DNA of 64,000 nucleotides, taken from NCBI GenBank assembly GCA_029449235.1, contig JANATG010000017.1, positions 946,001 through 1,010,000 on the forward strand, given 5' to 3'. Below are positions 34,032 to 43,668 of the stretch, piece after piece. This DNA is from Linnemannia schmuckeri. Its lineage: Eukaryota; Mortierellomycota; Mortierellomycetes; Mortierellales; Mortierellaceae. How positions within the stretch are numbered: position 1 is the first letter of the stretch; each line of letters opens with the position of its first letter. A program made the position numbers and the translations under genes. The notes under the pieces are model-generated. The model saw only the letters and a list, made by a program, of their open reading frames with translations. It was not told the DNA's origin and did not search any database.

Positions 34032-36221
34032 CACTCTCATTTTGCAGAAAAATCCACTTTTCATAGGAAAAAGTGGATCTTTTTACTGAATTGAAAATAT
34101 AAGTGGTGTTATTCAGTCCAGATTATCTCTGCTTGGATTTACGGATCACATGTCGTACTACCTTTAGGTCAAATGCAGCTTCATCCTCAAGCATCTTGAC
34201 CAGCATAGCCGCCACAGGCTCCTCCCCTTGCTTGGACTTGAACGACTCGACAGCATCGTACTCGATGGATGAACTTCCGTCTTGCGAGCCGTATCTCTTG
34301 GCGGTCTTGTCGAGCACCTTCTGTTTGATCTCCTCTACCATATCCTGACCATCCTTTTGATTCTTGGCGAGCGAAAACGGAATCTTGTCTCCGTCCATGA
34401 CCGAAGCTACCAAGCGCACATAGCGCTTCTTGACTTGACTTGTGTCTGCATCTACTATAGATGGATACAGTGATGTTTGCTCTTTCACGTTCAACGAGTT
34501 TTGCTCCAGCCAGTCAACTTATGCCTTTGAGAGGACTCCTGCTTTACAAAAACAATGTCTCCCTGTCGCAGCCTTGATATGAGATCACGCGTATGGATTA
34601 AGCGACCATGCCTCGCCATTGGTAGTCTTCTTCCCAGTGGCGAACTTTTGCGCAACTGCTTTGTTGCTGAGCATCTCGAGGTATTGTCGTTTGAATACGC
34701 AGATTATTCCTTGGTCTAAAGGTTGGGTGACGGATGTCGAATGAGGTGGCAGGCGTTCGATCTGAAGATGTTTCCACATCTCTCCTGTAAGTGAGTTCTT
34801 GTCGCTAGGTTTGCCGTGCGCTCTACATGAGTCGATAAGCAGAAGACTCCTGTTGGTGAGAGTGTCATCGAGAGAATGAAGCCAGTCCTTGAATAGATCC
34901 TTGGTCATGTATCCATCTGCATGTTTTAGCGAGGTGATAGGGACTTCAGGATATTGTTGGATACCTCAAGCAAGATGCGCACCTAGAATAACAAGAAACA
35001 AGACAAGGTAATTAGTTGACAATTAATTTCCATTTTTTTAGAACAAAGATACAACATGTTTGAAGCCTTACCCATGACAAGGAGTCTCAAAGCCTCTATC
35101 GTTACCGCTTGGACAAGCTAAGATCCAGTGGCGTTGACACAGAGGAGAACAGACACTCGATTCGCGGTTCTCCACTCTGGTTTGGCACCGCTCGCGAGCT
35201 CCTCCATGGTGTAAGAGCGTGTGAAAAGCTCCCTGAGGTACATGCCAGTCTCATCGCGGTTATAGATGTCGTCGAGCTCGAAGTTAGAGCGTATGTTGCG
35301 GATTTCGTTCATCCTTTCTGCAATGGCGTCCTTGCGAGAGATCCTGCTTCTCCTTTGAGACTGCAGTAGGCGACACCGCATTCCTGTGTCATCCTCGAAC
35401 GCCACGACGCGTAAGGAGATTGTACGACCATGAGGGATATCGTCGAAGCTGTAAATGAAGTCCGTAAGAATATGAAGAACAGAACCCGCTGCGGCCTCAA
35501 GCTGAAGATCACTGACAACACCATTTTTCTTTCGGACCTCTAATAGCCACTCGTAGACAGTTTTGTCCAGTATGTATCGTATCAGGTCGGTCGGATTTGT
35601 TGATAGTGTACATTTGTTGCCTCGGCCATACGCCACATCAAAACAAATCTTGTCAAAGTCCTTGTTCCACTGGATGATCAACTTTCTGGAGACGAGGAGA
35701 TGTACGAACTCATGGAGCTTGCCAGGTGTAACCTTCACGTCTGTTCTCCTACTGAGATGGCAAAAGATCTCGACCAGCTCCATCCGTCGCCTTAGAGTAT
35801 ACCCTTCGCCTCTCTCGCCTTTACGACGTTTCGGTCTGGCTGGTTTTTGAGGTTGTTGTTCGATGGCGTTGTCGGCGCCAGACCGGGCTTTAACCAAAAG
35901 TGAGTAGTAGTCCAGCGTCTGCACTTCTTCCGTTGGTGCTGAGTTGCCGTCCTTGAGTTGGTTGATCATAGATGTGATGTCCGAGAGAGGGAAGCCTCAT
36001 GGACGTGTATTGGCGCTGTTGCGGAGTCCTTTGTTTTTTGGCATATGGGAAATGTTGGAACAAAAAAGCTCGCGCTGTTGATGTAGATAAAGGTAAAGTT
36101 TGCAAGGATATAGGATAAAGCTAGCCATCACAATGGACTGAATAACGCCCCCTTATATTTTCAATTCAGTAAAAGATCCACTTTTTCCTATGAAAAGTGG
36201 ACTTTTCTGCAAAATGGAGTG
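34032..36221 (-). mobile_element. Tigger/pogo-like DNA transposon, degenerate, right arm copy
   Basis: Exact inverted counterpart of 27198-29387 (position p corresponds to 63419 minus p), 2190 bp, with TA at 36222-36223. All broken reading frames translate to the same proteins as in the left copy. Confidence 0.85.
34123..35969 (-). pseudogene. Broken Tigger/pogo-like transposase, right arm
   Basis: Pieces at 35118-35969, 34585-34908 and 34123-34494 are identical in translation to the three pieces of the left arm, including the positions of the stops. Loss of function therefore predates the duplication. Confidence 0.75.
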
Positions 36222-36223
36222 TA

Positions 36224-36666
36224 GGAAGTGTGGAAAGAAGAAAGAGGAACAAAACGGAAAATTATCAGTAACATAAGTCTAATATACATGATTGCGAAAC
36301 GGTGATAAAAAGTTTTTATCTTAATGATGTCCCCGCACAGAGTGGCATCGTCATCTCCTGTTGTAATGGGGGATAGATAGAAAAAACAATGAAAGTAAGA
36401 GGTACAAAAAATATCGCACTGAAGTTAAAAAAAAAAAAAAAAAAAAAAAACAACCGGGTTTAAGAGCAGGAGGAGGAGTATACCACACGAAGAAAATAAG
36501 AAGGATCAAGATACCAGAGAAAATGGTGTTGCACTATCGAAAAAAAAAAACGAATGGAGAAAAAGACAATATAACAGAAAAGCGAAAGAGGGAAAGATAA
36601 TAAGGGAGACAGAAAGGTATGGCGGTTAGTTGTGCTCGCCTCCCAAGCACACGATTTTGATATCCT
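36224..36666. other. Short intergenic stretch with an A run
   Basis: AT-rich; a run of about 25 A lies at 36427-36450. No gene. Confidence 0.4.
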
Positions 36667-37077
36667 TCATGGAGGGGACTCAAGGACCGCACGGCGGGAT
36701 AACAACCAGCCTTGTTTGCATGAGACAAATGTTGTTGGTGGGGACTGGGCTTGCACCTCTCGGGAGATTTTGTTGCACAATCGGAGGAAGCCCCGTGGAT
36801 GGATATTACATCTATCATCAACGGCAACCCAGAAAGTGTCTTCGTTTTTGGAGACAGTCCACACTTCCCGATCAGTCACTCGAAAGATCTCTAGAGCGCC
36901 ACAGGTTGTCAGAGCCGTTTGGATAATAGCGCTTGCAACACGGGTGTAGTGGGGCGGCTCACTTTGTCGAAGTGTCGATGAATGTCGCATCAAAGCAGCA
37001 ATCGTTCGCTCCATGCCCAGGTCAGTGACATACTGGCAATATAGACTCCTCAGTCGATCCGCAAGGAGGACTACCAT
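36667..37077 (-). pseudogene. Fragment of an F-box/LRR gene
   Basis: A 136-codon frame reads LRSLYCQYVTDLG, LMRHSSTLRQ and ALTTCGALEIFRVT, which line up with LRSLNCSFLVDPD, WTRHSTTMRR and ALTTCEALETFKVT of the F-box protein at 23618. It lacks the F-box and both ends, so it is a decayed piece of a paralogue. Confidence 0.55.
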
Positions 37078-38148
37078 AATCGCTCAGAATTGTGCGGTAA
37101 AACATCGACAAGACTGAGAGCATGAAGGCATATGTTACCCAGCAACGCATTTAACAAGAGAGATGGGAGGAGCAACATCCTCGTTTGACATTATCAGAAC
37201 AGGATCAATAATATCCAGGCGTTTTAGAGAAGGAGATACACCGATCATGACTATACTAATCTTCTTAGAACACGTCGGCTCGAACACTATCCTAAGTAGT
37301 GAACCCGCCCCTCTGACGGAACTACAAGCGCAAGCATAAATAACAGAAACGCAGACAAAAATCAGCAGCAAAAGTGAAAATAAAGATGCTCTTTCCCTAT
37401 GCACAAGTCTCACATATAGAAAAGAAAGCATGTGCATACTATGTAACGTATGCAAGGCTGATTCACACCGATAGCAATTGCAATCTCCATGTTCACGCTG
37501 AGGGAAGAGTAGCCCGTCGATACACTCCTTACCATATCCATTGCATTTGTCCATCACTACTGGCAATACAAGCCCCCTCTATTAGCACATGTATTGTACC
37601 CTACTTTTCGTACGACGAAGCCTCAACCCTGGTCTTTTTCAATCTCCGCGTCACACAACAAAACCACAGCTGTGCCATTTTAACGATGCCAAATCGTAGG
37701 AAATTAAAAAAAAAAGAAAGTAAAGGGTACAACTGCAATCTACATGAGAAACACAAATAGGTTGTCTGCATAGGAGTCATTTCGGAGAGCGAGCATGACT
37801 GAAATATGTGAGGAGCGGGGCTGAGGCGGGGCTGACACGAAGCTGACACGGGGCTGACACGGGGCTGACACGGGGCTGACACGGGGCTGACATGGAGTTG
37901 GGAGACTGACAGACAGGGGTAAAATTCTGATCGGTTAACGGAGGACTATGAACGCTGTTATCGGGGTTCACTTATGTACTCTATTACATTGCTAAGCCCG
38001 ATCTCTGCATCACGCCATTGAGCGTCGTGCGCTGAGTTTCAATATTGTGTTCAATTTCGCTGGGTGTGTATGCGATCTGAACTATCCATGCTCTAAGCCT
38101 CTTCACTCGCGCCTCTTGAAATGCGCGAAAACAGTCAAAAAAAAAAGG
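37078..38148. other. Intergenic with an 11-bp tandem repeat
   Basis: No supported gene; frames on both strands at 37135-37760 are unrecognised. The 11-bp tandem repeat is listed separately. Confidence 0.4.
37832..37898. repeat. Tandem repeat, 11-bp unit, six copies
   Basis: CTGACACGGGG recurs at 37832, 37843, 37854, 37865, 37876 and 37887 with small changes in the first and last units. Confidence 0.9.
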
Positions 38149-38156
38149 TATATAAA
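38149..38156 (+). promoter_or_regulatory. TATA box of the small secreted protein gene
   Basis: TATATAAA about 185 nt before the ATG at 38335. A likely 5' UTR intron (GTAAGC at 38240 to CTCTAG ending 38327, with CTGAC upstream of the acceptor) brings the spliced distance to about 100 nt. Confidence 0.5.
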
Positions 38157-38334
38157 CTGATGATCGCGCTGCCATCGACATTGTTTCTTCTCTCTCACTA
38201 ACACACCCACATCCACCAAAACACCCAAAAGCCAAAAACGTAAGCCGACCACATCAATTTCATTCATTTGCCTTTCCCTCCATAAGGAAATGCACGCTGA
38301 CACTCTGTTCATATCTGACTTCTCTAGTACAACT

Positions 38335-38589
38335 ATGGCCTTCAACAAGATCGTTCTCCTCCTCGTCGCGGCTATGGTTGCCCCTCTGGCCATGACCGAG
38401 GCTGCCGGTGCTCCCGTCATCCCCAGCTGGTGCCTGTGCAGCAACAACTTGGACTGGACCCGGGGTCTCTGCTACAATGTGGGTGCCAACTGGGACGGCG
38501 GCTCGTGCGGCGTGACCACCAGAGAAAAGTACATGGGTTTTTACAGCCAGTGCACAAAGGGCGGTGGAGACTTCCGCTGCTGGAACTAA
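38335..38589 (+). CDS. Small secreted cysteine-rich protein, 84 residues
   Basis: Residues 1 to about 24 form a signal peptide (Val/Leu/Ala core ending EAAG). The mature part of about 60 residues has six Cys (33, 35, 46, 58, 73, 82), enough for three disulfides, with many Trp, Gly and Tyr; it begins near PSWCLCSNNLDWTRG and ends FRCWN. Start chosen at ATG 38335 because the in-frame ATG at 38290 lies inside a probable 5' UTR intron (38240-38327). The size and pattern are those of fungal small secreted proteins (effector-like or antimicrobial); no named family is recognised. Confidence 0.75.
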   Translation: MAFNKIVLLLVAAMVAPLAMTEAAGAPVIPSWCLCSNNLDWTRGLCYNVGANWDGGSCGVTTREKYMGFYSQCTKGGGDFRCWN

Positions 38590-39240
38590 ACAAAACAGGA
38601 ATGTGTGCGACTCTCGCAACACGTCTCTTGTTTCCTGTAGCTCTCGTCCCTTCTCCTCAAACACCATTTACCTTATTATAAATAAAATAATAGGGTCTAC
38701 ATTTATATCACAACGATTTTGTCACATGGCAGAGAGAGAGATAGAGAGAAGGAAAAGGAGAGTGAGGTGAGAAAAGAATGGTCGTCGGCGAAAAATATGT
38801 CCACACAAACAACCTTAGCCACCCATCCATTTTAATAATGGGTGTATCTGCATTAGGGGCTTTGTTTTTTTTCTCTCGCTGCTCATAGTATCACTCGGGA
38901 GTGGTTGGCGTTGATCTTAGAAAAAAAAAAAGAAAGAGAGAAGATACAGAAAATACACTGCAGGAGGGGAAGAAAAAGACCTGAGGCCTTGGCTGTTTGT
39001 GTATTTTGCGCCGATCCTCGTCTCACTTCTTTCGCTTCCAAGACGGTGTAACTTTTCTGAACGACTATAGGGTGTTTTCCGTTAGGTTATGGCTGAACGG
39101 TTCCAAGTCAGAACTCCGTGTTAAACGCTTCGATTACCACCTTTCTCGATTTTTAGTTAATACGAATAGACCCTTGGGTCCTGAACGTATTTAATATGAA
39201 AGGTATGGTTGTGCAGAAAGAGAATGAAGAGGGAGGGGTA
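38590..39240. other. Intergenic, convergent 3' ends
   Basis: Contains AATAAAATAA near 38682-38691 (polyadenylation signal candidate) and simple AG-rich repeats. No gene. Confidence 0.4.
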
Positions 39241-40695
39241 TCAAACAGGATTGCGGGTATACTTCCCAGAGTATCCAGGAAACGTCCCATCCTCAACATA
39301 AACCCTTAAGTTCCTATAATCTGCACAACAAGACATCAAGAAATACAACTGCCGATGCTCCGACACATGCGACCTCAAATCCAACCCCACCAGTCCAGGA
39401 ACGTTCGACCCGACAGCATCTCGTAACGATAGCGCAAATGCGTGTTTGATCGGATATTGTGTTCGTGTAAACTTGCATCCGATCTCATGAACATAGGAGG
39501 ATGTGCATGGCATATTTGGCAGCAAGAATGATTCACCTTTTGATGGGCCCATAGCTACTTCAGCCTCGATCACATGGTCGCCGAGGCGAGTGATGATTAA
39601 TCTAGTTCCTGCAGGTAACCGTTGGGATATATGCTTGACGAGGATGACCTGGTGACCGACTCTGAGGGTAATCTCGTGTGGAGGCATGCCGGGAGGGTTC
39701 AACCAATGAGCTGTGACCATGTCCTGCATTTCATAGTCTTTTTCGTCCAAAGGTAGTGATATAGCGGTATAGGTCTTTTCTTGGTAGCTCATGGCTTGGC
39801 GTCCTCCACTACCACCTCCTCCTCTCCTGGGATCTCCTTGTGAGACGACTGGGCGACCTTGCTGAGCCTGCAGAGTCGAGAGATGCGCCTGCATCTTGAG
39901 AACTCGTTCATTATACGTCCGGGCCTCATCATCTCGCTCCGTTAAGATCACATTCGACATCACGGTTTGCGACCTGACAGGTGCCGACTGGAGGTCGGGG
40001 AAGATCTCGAGAAGAAATTGACGTTGAACTTCATCATAGTCCAGTGCTGACCGATGTTGAAGGGGCGCCCGTGGAATGAAGAGAAATTGATCAGGAACGC
40101 GGATGAAGTCTTGGTAGGTGTATTGGCCAGCTCTCGTGTGGGTGTAGGCGCGTTCTTTTCCGGATTTGAGACGGTCCAGGAAGGCGGTGAAGGCTTGCTG
40201 GCTGTTGATCTGACCGTTTGGGTCGACTGAGCACTTGACTGTTCCTGTTGTCGTTCTGGTAGTGGTGGCAGGTGTACTGGTAGTGGTAGTGGGTTGAGTC
40301 ATTGTTCTGACAGAGGTGGTTGCAGTGGCTGTTCTGACGGTAGGGGTAGCGGTGTTTTTACGAGTGTCATCCTCCTCATCGTCGTCGTCTTCTATCTCCG
40401 ATGCTGCTGCTGCGGCTGCAATCGTGTCATCATCAAAATCATCTAATTCTTCCTGTGTGAGCTGGAGATCGCCGAAATCGTCATATTGCATGTTCTCCTG
40501 TGAGAGTTCTAATCTTTCAGAGTCGCCATCGTCGTTGACCTGTTGCTGGCGTTGTCGTGGTAAGTGTGCATGTGAAGTTCTGTTGTTGCTGCCTTGCGAA
40601 CTCTGGTTCTGGTTGTGTACTGAAGGTCTGTTGTAGGGCGTGTGATGTGTATGGCTCCCTTGGCTGGCTGTATTCTTAGACCTAGTTTGAATCAC
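39241..40695 (-). CDS. Pif1/Helitron-helicase C-terminus-like protein without motor motifs, copy 1
   Basis: Frame of 484 codons; the first codon at 40695 is GTG, so the true 5' end (an upstream exon, or an internal ATG such as MQYDDFGDLQL) is uncertain. The first 150 residues are Gln/Ser/Thr-rich and acidic. Residues about 165-290 resemble the segment of Helitron Pif1-type helicases before the C-terminus (YQDFIRVPDQFLF, then LLEIFPDL, then NVILTERDDEARTYNERVL). Residues 333-484 match the C-terminal end: NPPGMPPHEITLRVGHQVIL, GTRLIITRLGDHVIEAEV, TRTQYPIKHAFAL, LVGLDLRSHVSEHRQLYF, LRVYVEDGTFPG. There is no Walker A or B, and the usual INKSQGQT motif is replaced by SLRDAVGSNV. It should not be an active helicase. 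A paralogue lies at 41806. Confidence 0.65.
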   Translation of the reverse strand: MIQTRSKNTASQGSHTHHTPYNRPSVHNQNQSSQGSNNRTSHAHLPRQRQQQVNDDGDSERLELSQENMQYDDFGDLQLTQEELDDFDDDTIAAAAAASEIEDDDDEEDDTRKNTATPTVRTATATTSVRTMTQPTTTTSTPATTTRTTTGTVKCSVDPNGQINSQQAFTAFLDRLKSGKERAYTHTRAGQYTYQDFIRVPDQFLFIPRAPLQHRSALDYDEVQRQFLLEIFPDLQSAPVRSQTVMSNVILTERDDEARTYNERVLKMQAHLSTLQAQQGRPVVSQGDPRRGGGGSGGRQAMSYQEKTYTAISLPLDEKDYEMQDMVTAHWLNPPGMPPHEITLRVGHQVILVKHISQRLPAGTRLIITRLGDHVIEAEVAMGPSKGESFLLPNMPCTSSYVHEIGCKFTRTQYPIKHAFALSLRDAVGSNVPGLVGLDLRSHVSEHRQLYFLMSCCADYRNLRVYVEDGTFPGYSGKYTRNPV

Positions 40696-41037
40696 AGGTA
40701 CAAGAGGGTGCTAGTATTAGGGTTTATTCTAGCGTGCTTTTCGCATTTGTCTTGTCCAAGTAATTATCTCCGCCATAAGTATGGTAGAAGAGAAAAGGGG
40801 GGTGTGATTCTTACGAATGGTTGGATCCGTGTGTTTTTGAGGGAAATGCGAGATGACTAGGTTCTTTTGGCATGTTGTTCCTGTGCGAGGATGTCAATGA
40901 GTGGGTCAAGAATGATGGATGAAACTGGGAGAGAGATGCCCAGGATAAGCTTGAGAAAGAATTTTTTTGCGTGGGAGAATCAGGCTTTATTTTGAATTTT
41001 GAGGGATAATGGTAGTTTTAAGATGTGAGGTAAAAGT
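40696..41037. other. 5' region of the helicase-like gene
   Basis: May hold an upstream exon of the minus-strand gene, as its frame has no ATG at the proposed 5' end. I could not fix a splice pair with confidence. Confidence 0.3.
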
Positions 41038-41223
41038 CTAACTAAAAAAGAACTTGCAGTACTCAGTGACCTCGTCCTCTTTGAACCTGGACTTCATACA
41101 GCTGAAACAGCCCATTATGATAAGTCTCACATCTGGGGGACAGGGAAGACAGCCTTTGCAAGGGATTACAAACTCTTCCTTTGCACTGCAAAGACAGCAA
41201 ACGGTGCGAATGGTTTTACACAT
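41038..41223 (-). CDS. Possible 61-residue Cys-rich protein
   Basis: Ten Cys in 61 residues, in CCLC, CKGCLPC and CFSC clusters, followed by a charged tail; the spacing suggests zinc binding. It starts with ATG at 41223 and has no signal peptide. The cluster pattern on one strand is unlikely to be a shadow because no gene lies opposite. Not recognised; could also be an exon of a longer gene. Confidence 0.35.
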   Translation of the reverse strand: MCKTIRTVCCLCSAKEEFVIPCKGCLPCPPDVRLIIMGCFSCMKSRFKEDEVTEYCKFFFS

Positions 41224-41260
41224 TTTGAATCGTGTGTAATGCCTTGACTTGTTGGATGAG

Positions 41261-41347
41261 AGTGAGTGAATGAGTGAGTGAGTGAATGAGTGAGTGAGTG
41301 AATGAGTGAGTGAGTGAGGAGTGAATGAGTGAGTGAGTGAGGAGTGA
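41261..41347. repeat. GAGT microsatellite
   Basis: GAGTGAGTGAAT-type 4-bp repeats with small interruptions, ending in two GTGAGGAGTGA variants. Confidence 0.9.
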
Positions 41348-41424
41348 GACTAGCTTGAGAGTTTAAACAAGTGGAGCCATCAATTGGAGCGTGACAGTTA
41401 AGGGGTATCATCGAATCATTCATA

Positions 41425-41710
41425 CTGTTACTCGGAGAGGGTCGAAGGCCAGAGTTGTAGGACCGCTGTTAAGTCCTCAATTGGTACGGGGGTAGTGATA
41501 ATAGTGTCCTAAGGAACCACACGAAACGATACACTGCAGCGCGCCAACGAAACTCTTGTCAGTACTGCTCTCGTCCAAGAAGTGATGTGTAAAAGGACAA
41601 AGAGCAGACAAGAGGGCTGGGCACACTACTAATACTATGTCTACAAAGAATATGACTGCTAATCTAAGGCATCACCACAGCTGTCTAGCGACCACCTTAT
41701 TTTGCAACAA
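41425..41710 (-). mobile_element. TA-flanked element, copy 4 (286 bp)
   Basis: Fourth copy of the family, between the two helicase-like genes, bounded by TA at 41423-41424 and 41711-41712. It differs from the others at scattered positions and is independent of the inverted arms. Confidence 0.7.
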
Positions 41711-41805
41711 TACTTTCTATACTTTCCAGAGCCAATCATGGCGCATGGTTGTCAATGCCAAATTAAAATTATAAAAAAAAGAGAGATATCATATGTTTAT
41801 TACTG

Positions 41806-43059
41806 TCAAAAAAGGCGGTTACGGGTATAGTGTCCTGGTTGTCCAGGGAATCGTCCGTTCGGAGCATACACCTTCAGCCTGCTAGGATCGCGACACCGAG
41901 ACAGCGTCGAGGACAGCTTTCCCGGAGTAAGCAGAGGGTATGTCAGGTCCAGTCCAAGGCCGTCGAACATCATCCCCTCGCGGACATCGTTCACAGCCAA
42001 CGCGAACGCATACTTGATTGGGAACTGTAATCGTTTGTAAGCGATGAGAGGTTCAATGTTGGTAGACTCTATATACTCTTGACGTCGAATCTCGATCGCC
42101 TCTCCTCCTTCCCTCCCCTTTTCCTTGAATCCGGTCCATACAGCTGCAGCTGACCACCGGACTGCTTCCCTCGCAAATATAGCATCGTCCTCCAGTTTCT
42201 CGATGATGACTATTGAACCCGCGCACATTTCATCGATCTTCTCGAGGAGCATAATAGGTAGTCCGACTTTTAGTCTCAAGGAGAGAAGCGGACGTCCCAA
42301 CTCCGCATATGGACGTAGCCGCTTCATGTCATCCAGTCTCCAGTCTTGCCCGTGAGGTAGGGATTTCCCGTCAAGGGTCGTCTTTTTCGAAGAGTAGAGC
42401 ACTGCATCTGAGGGTAATTTGTTGAGCCCTATGTCATTGTACCGGGTAGTCTGACTATCGTAGGTAGTGAGTATCATGTGGGTTCCGTACATGCTGGAAG
42501 AGGAGGAGGACGTAGATGCAGAATTGGCATCTAGGTAGCATTGGTCGAAAAAACGGCGTTTGTCGAGTGTACTTTTCGGGTCGTTGGTTGGATATGGGTT
42601 GAAGAGGTATTCTTCTGGAATTCGAATATAGTCCTTGTCGTTTTTAAACTCGACTGTGGGCTCTGTACCCTGTTGGAGGCGGCTGAGGAATTCGTGAAAG
42701 GGGATCGACGTCGTCATCACAGTGGTGGTGGGGTTGCTGCTGCTACTGCTGGGCTCATGTGATGGCGACAATAATGGACGTAGTGGTGGGAGATCTGCAA
42801 TTGAGAGGCAGGCTAGTTCGCGAGAGATCTGCGTGGAGGTCCAAGATAAGCGTGAGGACGAGGGAGGTCCATGAAGGAGGGCTCTGGTATTGGTGTCAAT
42901 AATTTGCAGGGGAGAAGAGGGATACTGATTCCGATAAAGGCGATTGTTGCTGTTCTTCTTGTAGACGCTGGGGCGCTGTGGGTACGGATTGTATGCCTTG
43001 CCCTTGCTGAGGTGAGAAGCATTAGCGTTGTCATTTTTTCCGTTTTGAGATGCTGACAT
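41806..43059 (-). CDS. Pif1/Helitron-helicase C-terminus-like protein without motor motifs, copy 2
   Basis: About 417 residues from the ATG at 43059 (MSASQNGKNDN), chosen over the in-frame upstream ATG at 43185 whose added residues look like leader. The Ser/Asn-rich N-terminus is followed by FHEFLSRLQQGTEPTVEF, YIRIPEEYLFNPYP, then MILTTYDSQTTRYNDIGLNK. The C-terminal part has LLSLRLKVGLPIMLLEKIDE, GSIVIIEKLEDDAIFA, LQFPIKYAFALAV, GLGLDLTY, SRLKVYAPNGRFPG and YTRN. The order of motifs is the same as in the gene at 39241 and in Helitron/Pif1 helicase C-termini. Walker A/B are absent and the QGQT position reads NDVREGMMF. The two copies are strongly diverged, yet both end FPG-x-x-G-x-YTRN. Role unknown; an exapted transposon domain is inference. 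Confidence 0.65.
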   Translation of the reverse strand: MSASQNGKNDNANASHLSKGKAYNPYPQRPSVYKKNSNNRLYRNQYPSSPLQIIDTNTRALLHGPPSSSRLSWTSTQISRELACLSIADLPPLRPLLSPSHEPSSSSSNPTTTVMTTSIPFHEFLSRLQQGTEPTVEFKNDKDYIRIPEEYLFNPYPTNDPKSTLDKRRFFDQCYLDANSASTSSSSSSMYGTHMILTTYDSQTTRYNDIGLNKLPSDAVLYSSKKTTLDGKSLPHGQDWRLDDMKRLRPYAELGRPLLSLRLKVGLPIMLLEKIDEMCAGSIVIIEKLEDDAIFAREAVRWSAAAVWTGFKEKGREGGEAIEIRRQEYIESTNIEPLIAYKRLQFPIKYAFALAVNDVREGMMFDGLGLDLTYPLLTPGKLSSTLSRCRDPSRLKVYAPNGRFPGQPGHYTRNRLF

Positions 43060-43668
43060 TGAAAGGTGTAAAGAGGATGGATGGACGTGAAAAAAGTGGA
43101 AGGGAATGGATAGAAGGTGGTGGCAAATATACAGGAGGTTTGGAAGTGAGGAATGAAGAAAGAAAGAGTGTGAAAAAGTAAACACAGGAGTGGAGAATGC
43201 GAAATTTATGGCGTTCGATGCTCGCTACTGTGTTGATGGATGTTATGTTTAAGGAGAAGGGGCAATGGCGAAGAGGTATGGCGTTCGATGGTTACTCGCT
43301 GCTGTGTTGGTGGGTGCTATGTTTAAGGGAGAAGGCGCAAAATGGCGAAGAGGGACGATGGCGAGGAGGGAAGGGTGCGCCCATGATTTGCTAATCCAAT
43401 GTTTATTCACTAGGGGCGTCATGGGATATGTTGTTTCAGTAGTCTAAGGTTGGGGCATGAGTTGTTATGGTGCTTCGCCATGGATATGTGGGAACTGAGC
43501 ACGAGAACAGACACAGCCCACAAACAGACTATCAAATTGGTGGCGTTGAAACGAGATGACGTCACTCGGCCGAGGCTGCGGTGCCTAAGTTTTTTTTATT
43601 TCTGCTTCGCTTTGATTGACTCCACCGACAGACAAGTGTACCAATTCAACCCCAAAAAGCCGCCCATC
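43060..43668. other. Divergent promoter region between the helicase-like gene and RPB7
   Basis: Contains two similar stretches of about 70 bp (TATGGCGTTCGATG followed by TACTGTGTTG or TGCTGTGTTG and TGTTTAAG...GAGAAGG) at about 43208 and 43278, an imperfect tandem duplication. No gene is supported. Confidence 0.45.
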
